In this document: positions 18,344 to 26,465 of the stretch, piece by piece
Position numbering within the stretch: the stretch's first letter is position 1
Layout of the letters: each line of letters opens with the position of its first letter
Assembly (NCBI GenBank): GCA_035532735.1
Contig: DATKQM010000055.1
Coordinates: 1 to 64,000, forward strand
From: Chersky-840 sp035532735
Lineage (GTDB): Bacteria; Actinomycetota; Acidimicrobiia; Acidimicrobiales; UBA8190
Direction of reading: 5' to 3'
Length of the DNA: 64,000 nucleotides
Notes under the pieces: generated by a model
The model's database searches: none
What the model saw: only the letters and a program-made list of their open reading frames with translations
What the model was told of the DNA's origin: nothing
Translations under genes and position numbers: made by a program

Positions 18344-19534
18344 CTAGCTCCACGGCGAGTTCTGCCAGTCCGTGGGCACGCTGTGGCCGTCGGGACCAGC
18401 CGGTGGGCCGGTGGCCGCCGGGCCGAGTTTCCCGCCCAGGTGCTCGAGGTCTGTGAGGGCCTGGGCGAGGGTGCCAACCTCCATCACCGTGAGCCCCGGC
18501 GTGGCCATGGAACGGGCGATCTTGAGCTCGGCGTGATTGGGTGTCTGGGGCACGAGGAACAGGGTGGCCCCGGCGCGCTCGACGGCGACGGTCTTCTGTT
18601 GCACACCGCCGACGTCGCCGACAGTGCCGTCGGGACGGATGGTCCCCGTGGCCGCCACGATGCGGCCACCGGTGAGGTTCCCACCCCCCAAGGTGTTCAG
18701 GATCCCAAGGGTCCAAGCCAACCCGGCGGAGGGACCCCCGATGCCGTCGCTGTTGATGCTCACCGGAAACGGGAAGTCGTAGACCGGTTGGGTTCCCATT
18801 CCCTGGAACGGGACGGCGGGGTCGCCGATGCCGAGGAAGGCCACCTTCTTGTGGTTCGACGTGATCGAACCCAGGCGGACCGAGACGTCGTGGCCGGGCG
18901 TGGGTTGCGCGATCGATCCCACCCGGATCGTGACGGTGTCACCGGGTTGATGGGCACGCACCGCACTCTGTAACGCCAGCGGGCTCGTGGTCGGGACTCC
19001 ATCGATGGAGGTCACGACGTCACCGACCTGGACCTTGCCCCACGCCGGCGAGGAGGGGTCAACCACGTAGATCGTCACGCCTACGTCGCGCATGGGCACG
19101 GCGTACCCCAATTGGCGAAGCGCCACGGACTGCGCAGTCAGCTCTGATTCGGCCATGTCGACCTTGCCCTGGTCCACGAACTCGCTCTCGGGGAGGTTGT
19201 AGGTCAGCTCACCGGTGGGGACGATCTGGTTCTCAGGGCTCGAGAAGATGCTCACCCAGTAGTACTCGAGGTAATGCAGCGTCTGGACCCCGACGTCGGT
19301 GAGTAGGACCTTGCCTTGGATCGGGTGGGCGCGGTCATGGGGCACGGTGATGAGGTTGGACACCGGTTGGGCGTCTCCGGGGACGAGCTCGGTGTAGGGC
19401 GCCGTGATGAGCGACGTCGCGATCACGAACCCGGCCACCAGGATGAGGACACCCACCAGGCCCACCGGCCAACGACGAGGGCGCGTGGAGGTGGGATCGG
19501 TGGTCGGCGGTAGCGTGGATTGGGAGGTCGACAT
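18344..19534 (-). CDS. Membrane-anchored PDZ/Lon-type protease (YlbL family)
   Basis: A 396-residue protein. One N-terminal membrane anchor (VGLVGVLILVAGFVIATSLI, about residues 24-43) precedes an extracytoplasmic part. A PDZ domain follows around residues 150-215 (GKVQVGDVVTSIDGVPT). The Lon proteolytic domain comes last, with catalytic Ser in DGIGGPSAGLAWTLGIL and catalytic Lys in GGVQQKTVAVERAG. Both dyad residues are present. The family acts outside the membrane; substrates here are unknown. It is followed after 63 nt by the DivIVA gene. The start ATG overlaps, head to head, the longest possible start of the divergent HEAT gene, so one of the two probably starts further in. Confidence 0.88.
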   Translation of the reverse strand: MSTSQSTLPPTTDPTSTRPRRWPVGLVGVLILVAGFVIATSLITAPYTELVPGDAQPVSNLITVPHDRAHPIQGKVLLTDVGVQTLHYLEYYWVSIFSSPENQIVPTGELTYNLPESEFVDQGKVDMAESELTAQSVALRQLGYAVPMRDVGVTIYVVDPSSPAWGKVQVGDVVTSIDGVPTTSPLALQSAVRAHQPGDTVTIRVGSIAQPTPGHDVSVRLGSITSNHKKVAFLGIGDPAVPFQGMGTQPVYDFPFPVSINSDGIGGPSAGLAWTLGILNTLGGGNLTGGRIVAATGTIRPDGTVGDVGGVQQKTVAVERAGATLFLVPQTPNHAELKIARSMATPGLTVMEVGTLAQALTDLEHLGGKLGPAATGPPAGPDGHSVPTDWQNSPWS

Positions 19535-19568
19535 GGGGAAGGGTGAATCAGGAGATCACCAGCCTGCC

Positions 19569-20258
19569 ATGGTTCGTTCCTCACTCCTGGGCGCCCCGGT
19601 CCGAGAAGCGGTCCTAGCGGGCCACACCGGAGATCTCGACACTGCGTTGCGGCTCGTGGCCGATCGGGACCCCGCCGTTCGCGCCGTCGCGCTCGGGGCC
19701 CTCAGCCGGATCGGGGCCCTCGACACCGATGTGCTGACCGCGGCCATGTCCGATCCCGATGCCGCGGTCCGTCGTCGGGCCTGTGCACTGGGGGGACGGG
19801 CCGTTGCCCCACCGGACACCGATGGCCCTGATGGCGCCGGGCGCAACGGTGGCAGCGATCCGGCCGAGGCAAGGGTCGGACTGGTTCTCGACGCGTTGTT
19901 GGGGGCACTGACGTCGGACACCGATCCTTCTGTGGTGGAGTCCGCGGCGTGGGGCCTGGGCGAAGCGGGGTCGAGCTGCGGACCCGGCGTGGTCGAAGCA
20001 CTCGAGGCCGTGACGAGGAACCACAGCGACCCGTTGTGTCGCGAGGCGGCGGTGGCCGCCCTCGGTGCCATCGGCGACAGGGCTGCGTTGGACAGCGTCC
20101 TGGTGGCGCTCAAGGACAAACCTGCGATCCGACGACGGGCCACCATCGCGCTCGCCGCCTTCGACGACCCCCGCGTCGACGTGGCCCTTCAGAAGTGTCT
20201 GGAAGACCGTGACTGGCAGGTCCGCCAGGCGGCGGAGGATCTGCTCGGGCGGTCCTGA
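19569..20258 (+). CDS. HEAT-repeat protein
   Basis: About 229 residues made of short helical pairs with the HEAT/PBS-lyase-like pattern (DRDPAVRAVALGALSRIG, DPDAAVRRRACALGGRA, DPSVVESAAWGLGEAG, DPLCREAAVAALGAIGD, DRDWQVRQAAEDLLGRS), at least five copies. Such proteins are usually protein-binding scaffolds; no enzyme motif is visible. ATG 19569 is taken because the in-frame ATG 19533 would overlap the divergent protease start. An AGGAG lies 14 nt upstream, a long spacing, so 19533 remains possible. The gene is convergent with mreB. Confidence 0.7.
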   Translation: MVRSSLLGAPVREAVLAGHTGDLDTALRLVADRDPAVRAVALGALSRIGALDTDVLTAAMSDPDAAVRRRACALGGRAVAPPDTDGPDGAGRNGGSDPAEARVGLVLDALLGALTSDTDPSVVESAAWGLGEAGSSCGPGVVEALEAVTRNHSDPLCREAAVAALGAIGDRAALDSVLVALKDKPAIRRRATIALAAFDDPRVDVALQKCLEDRDWQVRQAAEDLLGRS

Positions 20259-20284
20259 GCAGCCGGGCGTGGTCGAGGGCGCGT

Positions 20285-21289
20285 TCAGGCGTCGGCGGCG
20301 ACGAAGAGCTGACGGAGCTTGTCGAAGGACTCCAGGCACTGCCCCGCCCCCAGGGCCACGCACTCGAGCGGGGTGTCGACGAGGTGCACCGGCACGGCCG
20401 TCTCGTTGGCGAGACGGCGCGCCATGCCCCGCAGCAACGCCCCGCCCCCGACGAGATGGATGCCCTGGAAGATGATGTCCTGGGCCAGCTCGGGCGGCGC
20501 GCCGCCGAGACAATTCACCGCGGCGGTGATGATCTGGCGGACCTGGTCCTCGACGGCGCCACGGAGCTCCCCGGGCGTCAAGACGACCGTCTTGGGCATC
20601 CCGGTCATGAGTTCGCGGCCGCGGACTTCGGCCTTGACCTCGTCGTTGTAGGGCGCGGCGGACCCGATGGCCAGCTTGATCTCTTCAGCGGTGCGTTCAC
20701 CGATGGCGACACCGTGCTCGCGCCGGACATAGGTCTGGATCGCCGCGTCGATGTCGAAGCCGCCGCACCGGATCGCCTCGGATGCCACCACCCCACCGAG
20801 CGAGATGACGGCGGTCTCGGAGGTGCCGCCGCCGACATCGACCACCATGTTGCCGATGGGCTCGTGGATCGAGAGCCCGGCGCCGATGGCGGCGGCCATC
20901 GGTTGCTCGATCAGATACGCAGCCGACGCGCCGGCTCGATGGGTTGCCTCTTTCACGGCCCGACGCTCGACACTGGTGATGGCCGACGGCACACAGATGA
21001 GCACGCGGGGCCGGTTGAGCCGCGACACGCCGCAGCGCTGGAGCAGCAGACGGATCATCCGCTCGGTGATGTCGAAGTCGGTGATCGCCCCTTGTCGAAG
21101 GGGCCGCACGGCCACGATGTATCCCGGGGTGCGTCCGATCATCTGCCACGCGTCCTGGCCCATGGCGAGGACCTCGTGCGTTCGGGTGTTGAGGGCGATC
21201 ACCGTGGGCTCGTTGAGGACGATGCCCTTCCCCCGCGCGTAGACGAGGGTGTTGGCGGTGCCGAGATCGATGGCGAGGTCCCTAGCCAC
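20285..21289 (-). CDS. mreB: Rod-shape actin MreB
   Basis: A 334-residue actin-fold ATPase that guides lateral cell-wall synthesis on the inner face of the membrane. Motifs are RDLAIDLGTANTLVY (phosphate 1), VVDVGGGTSETAVISLGG (phosphate 2), the connecting helix region around GERTAEEIKLAIGSA and HLVGGGALLRGMA (adenosine). GTG 21289 is chosen for the usual short N-terminus before RDLAIDLG; the frame is open to GTG 21328. The gene stands alone, without mreC or mreD beside it, and is divergent from an HtrA-like gene. Species with mreB in this phylum can still be short rods or irregular. Confidence 0.93.
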   Translation of the reverse strand: MARDLAIDLGTANTLVYARGKGIVLNEPTVIALNTRTHEVLAMGQDAWQMIGRTPGYIVAVRPLRQGAITDFDITERMIRLLLQRCGVSRLNRPRVLICVPSAITSVERRAVKEATHRAGASAAYLIEQPMAAAIGAGLSIHEPIGNMVVDVGGGTSETAVISLGGVVASEAIRCGGFDIDAAIQTYVRREHGVAIGERTAEEIKLAIGSAAPYNDEVKAEVRGRELMTGMPKTVVLTPGELRGAVEDQVRQIITAAVNCLGGAPPELAQDIIFQGIHLVGGGALLRGMARRLANETAVPVHLVDTPLECVALGAGQCLESFDKLRQLFVAADA

Positions 21290-21419
21290 GTCGCCCCGCT
21301 CGCACGGGACCATGCTACGGGTAACCACTCAGGCACGCCTCGGGCCCCGCCACGAGCCACGCCACGGGTCGTCGCCGCGACGTCCCTTGCGCAAGGCTCG
21401 ACAGTAACCTCGGGGCTCG

Positions 21420-22709
21420 ATGGAACGTGGGGGCCCGTTCACCGGAGGGGAGAATCCCGAAGATCCCGAAGGCGCCGGCGACGAGGCGGGCGCCCCTCAG
21501 CGCGGCTGGCTATCCCCCGAAGACCGGTTGTGGCGCCACCCGTCGGAGGTTTCGGGCCTCGGCCTCCCCAATGCTGCCTCCCCGTACCTCACCTCGGGCG
21601 CGGCCCGCCGCCAGCGTCGTCGGGCCCGTCGGGCGGCATTGGCCGCCGGCGTGGTGGGCGCGGCCGCCATCGCCACCACCCTTGCCGTCGTGTTCACCTT
21701 CATCGACTTCAAGGGAACGACTGCAGCGGTCGAGGCTGATCCCGGGGCCGGATCGAAGATCATTCCCGTCTCGACCACATCACTGACCTCCGTACCCGTC
21801 GTCGGCCGCGACGTCATGCAACTGGTGGCCGCGGTCCGGCCCTCGCTCGTGGGTCTCGAGCCCCTCGACGGCAACGGCCCGGTGCGGATGACCGGCGTGG
21901 TGCTACCCGGCGGTGCGTTCGTCGTAACCGCCGCGTCGGCGGTGGCCGGCGCCTCGCAGATCGATGTCGTCACTGCCTCGGGGAAGCGGATGCGTGGACA
22001 TGTGGTCGGGTCCGACCCACGCTCGGGCGTTGCGGTCATCAGCACCGACGGCGGCCTGACGCCTGCCATCTTTGGCGATGAGGCCGTTCAGCAGAACGAC
22101 CTCGACATCGTGGTCTGTCTGTGCACGGATGCGCCAGCCTCGTCATCGTCAGGAGCCTCCCCGGCCGCCGCGGTGGGGATGGTCCAAGGGGTCGGGACCG
22201 GCGTCGCACTCAACAGCGGGATCAATCTCGTCAACACCATCCAGGCGGAGATGCCGCTCGGGCCGACGTCATGGGGTGGCGTGCTGCTCGACAGCCACGG
22301 CCGGGTCCTCGGAATCCTCGACGGACAGATGAGTCTCGGGAACGACACCATCGGGTTGTTCGTGCCGGCGCCGCTCGCCGAAGGGGTCGGGCTGGAGCTC
22401 GCCACCACCCACACGGTCGACCACGGATGGCTCGGTGTGAAATGCATCGATCCGGTCACCTCGAACGCCGACCAGACCCAGCAAGGCGCAGAGGTGACAA
22501 CCATCTTGCCCGGGAGCCCGACCCTGAAAGCCGGCCTCGAGCCCGGTGACGTCGTCATGGCCGTCGACAACCACCGGGTGGAGTCCGTCGCGGATCTCCA
22601 AGAGCGCCTCTACACCGTCGCGCCGGGCACCACCGTGCAGCTACACGTGGAACGCGGCGCCGATCAGACCGTCGTCACCGTGAAGTTGGCCGACACACCC
22701 GGAAACTGA
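21420..22709 (+). CDS. HtrA-like membrane-anchored PDZ protein with degenerate protease domain
   Basis: A 429-residue protein: cytoplasmic N-terminus (about 70 residues, WLSPEDRLWRHPSEV), one membrane span (ALAAGVVGAAAIATTLAVVF), a trypsin-like domain (about residues 130-320) and a C-terminal PDZ domain (LEPGDVVMAVDNHRVESVAD). The three catalytic positions look lost. FVVTAASAVAG stands where HtrA has TNAHVV, SDPRSGVAVIS lacks the Asp before LAVL, and GPTSWGGVLLD has Trp where GNSGGP has Ser. It is therefore probably a binding or sensing protein, not a protease. Divergent from mreB, it may act at the cell envelope. Confidence 0.8.
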   Translation: MERGGPFTGGENPEDPEGAGDEAGAPQRGWLSPEDRLWRHPSEVSGLGLPNAASPYLTSGAARRQRRRARRAALAAGVVGAAAIATTLAVVFTFIDFKGTTAAVEADPGAGSKIIPVSTTSLTSVPVVGRDVMQLVAAVRPSLVGLEPLDGNGPVRMTGVVLPGGAFVVTAASAVAGASQIDVVTASGKRMRGHVVGSDPRSGVAVISTDGGLTPAIFGDEAVQQNDLDIVVCLCTDAPASSSSGASPAAAVGMVQGVGTGVALNSGINLVNTIQAEMPLGPTSWGGVLLDSHGRVLGILDGQMSLGNDTIGLFVPAPLAEGVGLELATTHTVDHGWLGVKCIDPVTSNADQTQQGAEVTTILPGSPTLKAGLEPGDVVMAVDNHRVESVADLQERLYTVAPGTTVQLHVERGADQTVVTVKLADTPGN

Positions 22710-22752
22710 CTCCCCGAGACCGGCCACGGGACCGGAGCTTCCCGCAGGCGTG

Positions 22753-24138
22753 ATGGCGCGGACCGGTTCCGGTGATACCCCGCCTACGATGCCAGGAGTG
22801 GCATTCCCCGGTCCCGGCACGGGCGGCAACTTCCTGGAGCAGATCCTCGGAGACCTGCTCCAGCTCATGGGCGGTTCGTCGCCGGGTGGGGCGCGCATCG
22901 ACCTGGCCCGGACCCTCGCCCAGGGCGTGGCGAGCGGTGGCGAGCCCGAGGCAAACGTCGATCCTGCCGACCGGATGAGGTTCGAGGAGCTGGCGCACGT
23001 GGCCGAGCTCCACGTCGCCGAGCTCACGGGTCTCCCCATCACCTCGACCGGTGCGACCATCGAGATCGCGGCGGTGGCGCCCGGGGCATGGGCGTGGCAG
23101 ACCGTCGAGGACTGGCGATTCCTCCTCGAGGCCATGGCCGAACCACCCCCGCCATCTGATGCCAAGAGCCCCGACGCCGGGGCCGAGACGTCCACGCCGG
23201 ACAAGGACCGGCCCCGGCCCAAGGGCACCTTCGGCTACGTCGACACGTCGCGCGAGCTCGGCTCGCTCGATGACTCCGACATCCCGGACAACCTCGAGAG
23301 CGCGGGCGCGTTCGACCCCGACGCCACCTCGGGGTCGGGCTCAGGACCCGGAGACCTGTTGGCGCGGTGGATGGCGACAATGGGGCCCATGCTGGCCGCC
23401 ATGCAGTTGGGCTCGGCGGTGGGGCACCTGTCGCGATCCACGATGGGCGCTTACGAGCTCCCCATCCCCCGCAACGCGCCTCGACTTCTCGTGATCCCCG
23501 GCAATGCCGCTCGGTTCGCCGAGGACTGGAGCCTCGATCCTGACGAGGTGCGGTTGTGGGTGTGCCTGCGCGAGCTGACCGCGCACGCGGTGTTGTCGCG
23601 ACCACACGTGGCCGAGCGATTTCGCGAGCTGTTGGTGCGGGTGGTCCAAGGCATGGTCGAGGACACCGCCGGCCTGGTCGACAACCTTCAGGGGATGGAC
23701 CTCACCCAGCCTGACGCGCTCCAGGGCCTTCTCGGCGACCCGACCGCGTTGATGAGCCTCGAGCCCTCCCCGGCGCGCCGGCGCGCCGCCGAAGACCTGT
23801 TGGCCGTGGTGGCCGCGCTGCTCGGCTACGTCGAGCACATCCTCGACCTCGCCGCGGTGAGGCTGCTCGGGGGACGCGGTGCCATCACCGAGGCCTGGCG
23901 ACGCCATCAGGTCGACCGGGAGAGCTCGGACCGGGCCGCCGAGCTCATGCTCGGGCTCGACCTGGGTCCGACCCAGATCGATCGTGGCGCCGCGTTCGTG
24001 CGTGGCGTCTTCGAACGCGCCGGTGACGAGGGCCTGGCCCGGTTGTGGTCGAGCCCCCACACGCTTCCCACTCCGGCCGAGGTCGACGCGCCGGGACTGT
24101 GGTTGGAACGGATCGACCTCACCGAGCCCGACAGCTAG
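22753..24138 (+). CDS. DUF2342 / putative zinc-dependent metalloprotease-family protein
   Basis: A 461-residue protein of an actinobacterial family annotated as putative hydrolase or zinc-dependent metalloprotease. Recognisable parts are LPIPRNAPRLLVIPGNAARF (about 235-254) and LWVCLRELTAHAVL (about 270-283), where related members have a HExxH-like site. Here the first His is Arg and the spacing to the later His is off, so metal catalysis is doubtful. GTG 22750 and ATG 22753 are adjacent possible starts; no good ribosome site distinguishes them. It follows the HtrA-like gene by about 43 bp in the same direction. Confidence 0.7.
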   Translation: MARTGSGDTPPTMPGVAFPGPGTGGNFLEQILGDLLQLMGGSSPGGARIDLARTLAQGVASGGEPEANVDPADRMRFEELAHVAELHVAELTGLPITSTGATIEIAAVAPGAWAWQTVEDWRFLLEAMAEPPPPSDAKSPDAGAETSTPDKDRPRPKGTFGYVDTSRELGSLDDSDIPDNLESAGAFDPDATSGSGSGPGDLLARWMATMGPMLAAMQLGSAVGHLSRSTMGAYELPIPRNAPRLLVIPGNAARFAEDWSLDPDEVRLWVCLRELTAHAVLSRPHVAERFRELLVRVVQGMVEDTAGLVDNLQGMDLTQPDALQGLLGDPTALMSLEPSPARRRAAEDLLAVVAALLGYVEHILDLAAVRLLGGRGAITEAWRRHQVDRESSDRAAELMLGLDLGPTQIDRGAAFVRGVFERAGDEGLARLWSSPHTLPTPAEVDAPGLWLERIDLTEPDS

Positions 24139-24163
24139 CCGGCCCGGCCTCACTGCCGGCCGC

Positions 24164-24472
24164 TCAGACCGCGGTCGCCTCCTCGGGGGCGGGCGGGGCC
24201 TCTTCTTCGGGGAGGCCGAGGTCCCATTCGAGCTCGAGGTTCTCGCGCTCGGCGTCGCGCACCACGCGCTCGCGGTTCCTACGGAATTGGGGATCGTGCG
24301 GCGGGAGCAGGGTCAGACGGGCCAGGGTCCGGTCCCGGAAGGGGTCGATCAGCGAGGCCTCGCCGTAGGTCGACTGGACCTCCCAGTGCGGTGCCACGGG
24401 GCCCAGGTAAACGACCCGGACATGTCCGCGCGGCGGCTGGGGCTCTTCTTGCTCCTCGATCTCGTCGACCAC
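24164..24472 (-). CDS. Conserved-looking hypothetical protein
   Basis: A 102-residue acidic protein I do not recognise. The middle (VRVVYLGPVAPHWEVQS, then FRDRTLARLTLLPPHDPQFR) looks folded, while both ends are Glu/Pro-rich. No signal peptide, membrane span or Cys. It starts at GTG 24472, preceded 4 nt upstream by AGGAGG on the minus strand, which strongly supports translation. Convergent with the DUF2342 gene and divergent from the first whiB gene. Confidence 0.6.
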   Translation of the reverse strand: MVDEIEEQEEPQPPRGHVRVVYLGPVAPHWEVQSTYGEASLIDPFRDRTLARLTLLPPHDPQFRRNRERVVRDAERENLELEWDLGLPEEEAPPAPEEATAV

Positions 24473-24703
24473 CGCGCCTCCTCGTGTCCGGCGCCCAGAC
24501 TAACGGTTGACGGATCCGGGCTCGCCCGACGTATCCAGGGTCGAAAACGCCACCCGCACAGACGTCCTTGGGCGGTCCCAAAAGGCCACCGGGCGTGCCA
24601 GCACCATGACCGGTGGCCTGCCCGGGGGCGTCGAAAGGTCCGGAATTCTCACAGGTTGGTCACAAGGAGCCACTGGTAATGTGACCGTGGCATCGGAGGT
24701 GCC

Positions 24704-24952
24704 ATGGACAACGAATGGATGGCCCAGGGCAAGTGCAGGGAGATGGACCCGGCCCTGTTCTTCCCGAGCGACGGCATCGGGGTGCAACTCGCCCAGAAGA
24801 CCTGCTCCGAATGCCCCGTGAAGACCCCCTGCCTCGAATACGCCCTCGACAACCGGGTGGACCACGGCGTGTGGGGCGGTACCTCCGAGCGCGAGCGGCG
24901 CCGGATCCTGCGCCGGCGCCGGATCTCGAGCCTCCAGGCCAGCCGGAACTGA
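24704..24952 (+). CDS. WhiB-family iron-sulfur transcription regulator
   Basis: An 82-residue protein with the four cluster-binding Cys at 11, 34, 37 and 43 (C-x22-C-x2-C-x5-C), the turn motif GVWGG at 55-59 and a basic C-terminus SERERRRILRRRR for DNA contact. WhiB proteins bind a 4Fe-4S cluster, often act with the primary sigma factor and respond to redox or nitric oxide. ATG 24704 gives the normal length. Another whiB lies 1.2 kb away in the opposite direction, with the FtcD-like gene between. Confidence 0.93.
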   Translation: MDNEWMAQGKCREMDPALFFPSDGIGVQLAQKTCSECPVKTPCLEYALDNRVDHGVWGGTSERERRRILRRRRISSLQASRN

Positions 24953-24980
24953 CGCTCCAGGCACCCGAGAGGTGCCCCGG

Positions 24981-25850
24981 ATGACGCCGGTGGGAACATC
25001 GGTCGTGCTCGAGTGCGTGGTCAACGTGAGCGAAGGCCGCGACGGTGACGTCGTGGCCGCCATTGCCCGAGCCGGGTCAGACGCCCTGCTCGACGTGCAC
25101 AGTGACCCCGACCACCATCGGACGGTCCTGACCCTGGCCGCCCCCGGGCCGAGGCTCGAAGAGGCGGTGCGGGCTGTGGCCCGGGCCACGGTGCAGCACA
25201 TCGACCTTGGTGGACATGACGGGGTCCATCCCCGGCTCGGGGCACTCGACGTGGTGCCCTTCGTGCCGCTCGGACCCGACGGGAGCCCGAGCGGGAACGG
25301 GACCGACCTAGGGCCTGCCATCGAGGCCCGCGACCGGTTCGCGGCCTGGGCCGGCGCCGAGTTGGCCCTGCCCTGTTTCCTCTACGGGCCCGAGCGGACC
25401 CTGCCCGAGGTGCGACGACAGGCCTTCGGCCGGCTCGGACCAGACACGGGGCCGCCCCGCCCTCACCCGAGCGCGGGGGCGTGTGCGGTGGGGGCGCGCC
25501 CGGTCCTGGTGGCCTACAACGTGTGGCTCAGGACTGCCGACCTGGCCGTCGCCCGAGCCCTGGCCAGCGCCATCCGAGGACCGGCGGTGCGGGCCCTGGG
25601 GTTGGCGGTCGGAGATGCCACCCAGGTGTCGTGCAACCTGATCGACCCCATGGTGGTGGGGCCGGCGGCGGTCTATGACGCCGTGTCCGGGTTGGCCGAG
25701 CAAGCCGGTACCGAGGTGGCAAGGGCCGAGCTCGTGGGCCTGGTTCCCGCCGCGGTGGTCGAGGCCGTGGCGTCGACGCGTCGGAGCGCGTTGGACCTCG
25801 GTCCGGAAAAGACGATCGAGGCGCTCCTGTCGAGACCCGGCTCCTCCTGA
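24981..25850 (+). CDS. FtcD-like formiminotransferase-domain protein
   Basis: 289 residues matching the formiminotransferase (N- and middle) domains of FtcD: VVNVSEGRD at the start, DPDHHRTVLTLA, LGGHDGVHPRLGALDVVPF and a second half with AYNVWLRTADLAVARALAS. In the known enzyme these domains move a formimino group from formiminoglutamate to tetrahydrofolate. The cyclodeaminase domain is absent, as in many bacterial stand-alone versions. No histidine-degradation genes are nearby, so the physiological role is uncertain. ATG 24981 is chosen because GAGAGG sits 8 nt upstream; GTG 24972 is an alternative. Confidence 0.8.
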   Translation: MTPVGTSVVLECVVNVSEGRDGDVVAAIARAGSDALLDVHSDPDHHRTVLTLAAPGPRLEEAVRAVARATVQHIDLGGHDGVHPRLGALDVVPFVPLGPDGSPSGNGTDLGPAIEARDRFAAWAGAELALPCFLYGPERTLPEVRRQAFGRLGPDTGPPRPHPSAGACAVGARPVLVAYNVWLRTADLAVARALASAIRGPAVRALGLAVGDATQVSCNLIDPMVVGPAAVYDAVSGLAEQAGTEVARAELVGLVPAAVVEAVASTRRSALDLGPEKTIEALLSRPGSS

Positions 25851-25885
25851 GGGCGACCGCCCGCCCGCCCCAGGAGGCCGAGGAT

Positions 25886-26173
25886 CTACGAAGCCGAAGC
25901 GGTTGCCGCGGCGCGGCGGCTCATGGCACGAGCTCGACGCAGACGCCGACGCTCGCGTTCAGAGAGTCCTCCCCAGATCCCGAACTTCTCGCCGTTGGCG
26001 AGCGCGTACTCGAGACAGTCCTCGCGCACCACGCAGCCCCGGCAGACTTCCTTGGCTTCGCGCGTGGATGCTCCACGCTCCGGGAAGAAAAGATCGGGAT
26101 CTACTCCCATGCAGTTGGCCCTCGACTGCCAGTCGCGGTCCTGGCGGCCGTACAACAGTGAAACTGCGTCCAC
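25886..26173 (-). CDS. WhiB-family iron-sulfur transcription regulator, second copy
   Basis: 95 residues with Cys at 21, 44, 47 and 53, turn motif GIWGG at 65-69 and a basic tail SERERRRLRRARAMSRR. It starts at GTG 26173, preceded by GGGGAGG at suitable spacing. It differs from the first copy in the N-terminus (MDAVSLLYGRQDRDWQ) and spacing of the first Cys, so the two are paralogues rather than a recent duplication. Its upstream region is AT-rich and carries a repeated motif that may be an operator. Confidence 0.93.
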   Translation of the reverse strand: MDAVSLLYGRQDRDWQSRANCMGVDPDLFFPERGASTREAKEVCRGCVVREDCLEYALANGEKFGIWGGLSERERRRLRRARAMSRRAAATASAS

Positions 26174-26204
26174 CGGGTACGCCTCCCCTCACCATCTAAG
26201 TGGC

Positions 26205-26240
26205 ATCATTGTAATTACAGCTGTGTGAATTACAGCTTTG
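26205..26240 (-). promoter_or_regulatory. Promoter/operator region of the second whiB gene
   Basis: An AT-rich patch in otherwise GC-rich DNA holds AATTACAGCT twice (26213-26222 and 26228-26237, period 15 bp) and an inverted pair AGCTGT/ACAGCT. On the minus strand TACAAT (26208-26213) fits a -10 element about 35 nt before the GTG start. The repeats overlap and precede it, so they could bind a regulator, possibly WhiB with sigma factor. Inference only. Confidence 0.4.
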
Positions 26241-26465
26241 TCATCATCGTTGATCGTTCTAGGAGGCGCAAGGGGCAATATCGGCACGACCACGTTTCGA
26301 CGTCGTCGCCGTGTCCACGCAGGGTGATCGACGCTCCGTCACTCGATGTTGGAACCATCGACGCAGGGTGGTCTTGTCGCCGCCTCACGCTGAGAAATGC
26401 TCGTTCGCTCCGTTATCCACAGGCAACAAGCGCCACGGAGTCGTCGGAGTGTGACTGCGAGGGGG

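Noticed and set aside
15850..18477. An 875-codon open frame on the minus strand overlapping the UPF0182 and DivIVA genes
   Set aside because: It is Arg/Pro/Ser-rich, has no domain, and lies in another frame of the clearly coding DivIVA gene; a GC-rich shadow.
26413..26421. An exact DnaA-box sequence TTATCCACA
   Set aside because: Only one copy, no dnaA or dnaN nearby and no AT-rich unwinding region; most likely chance.
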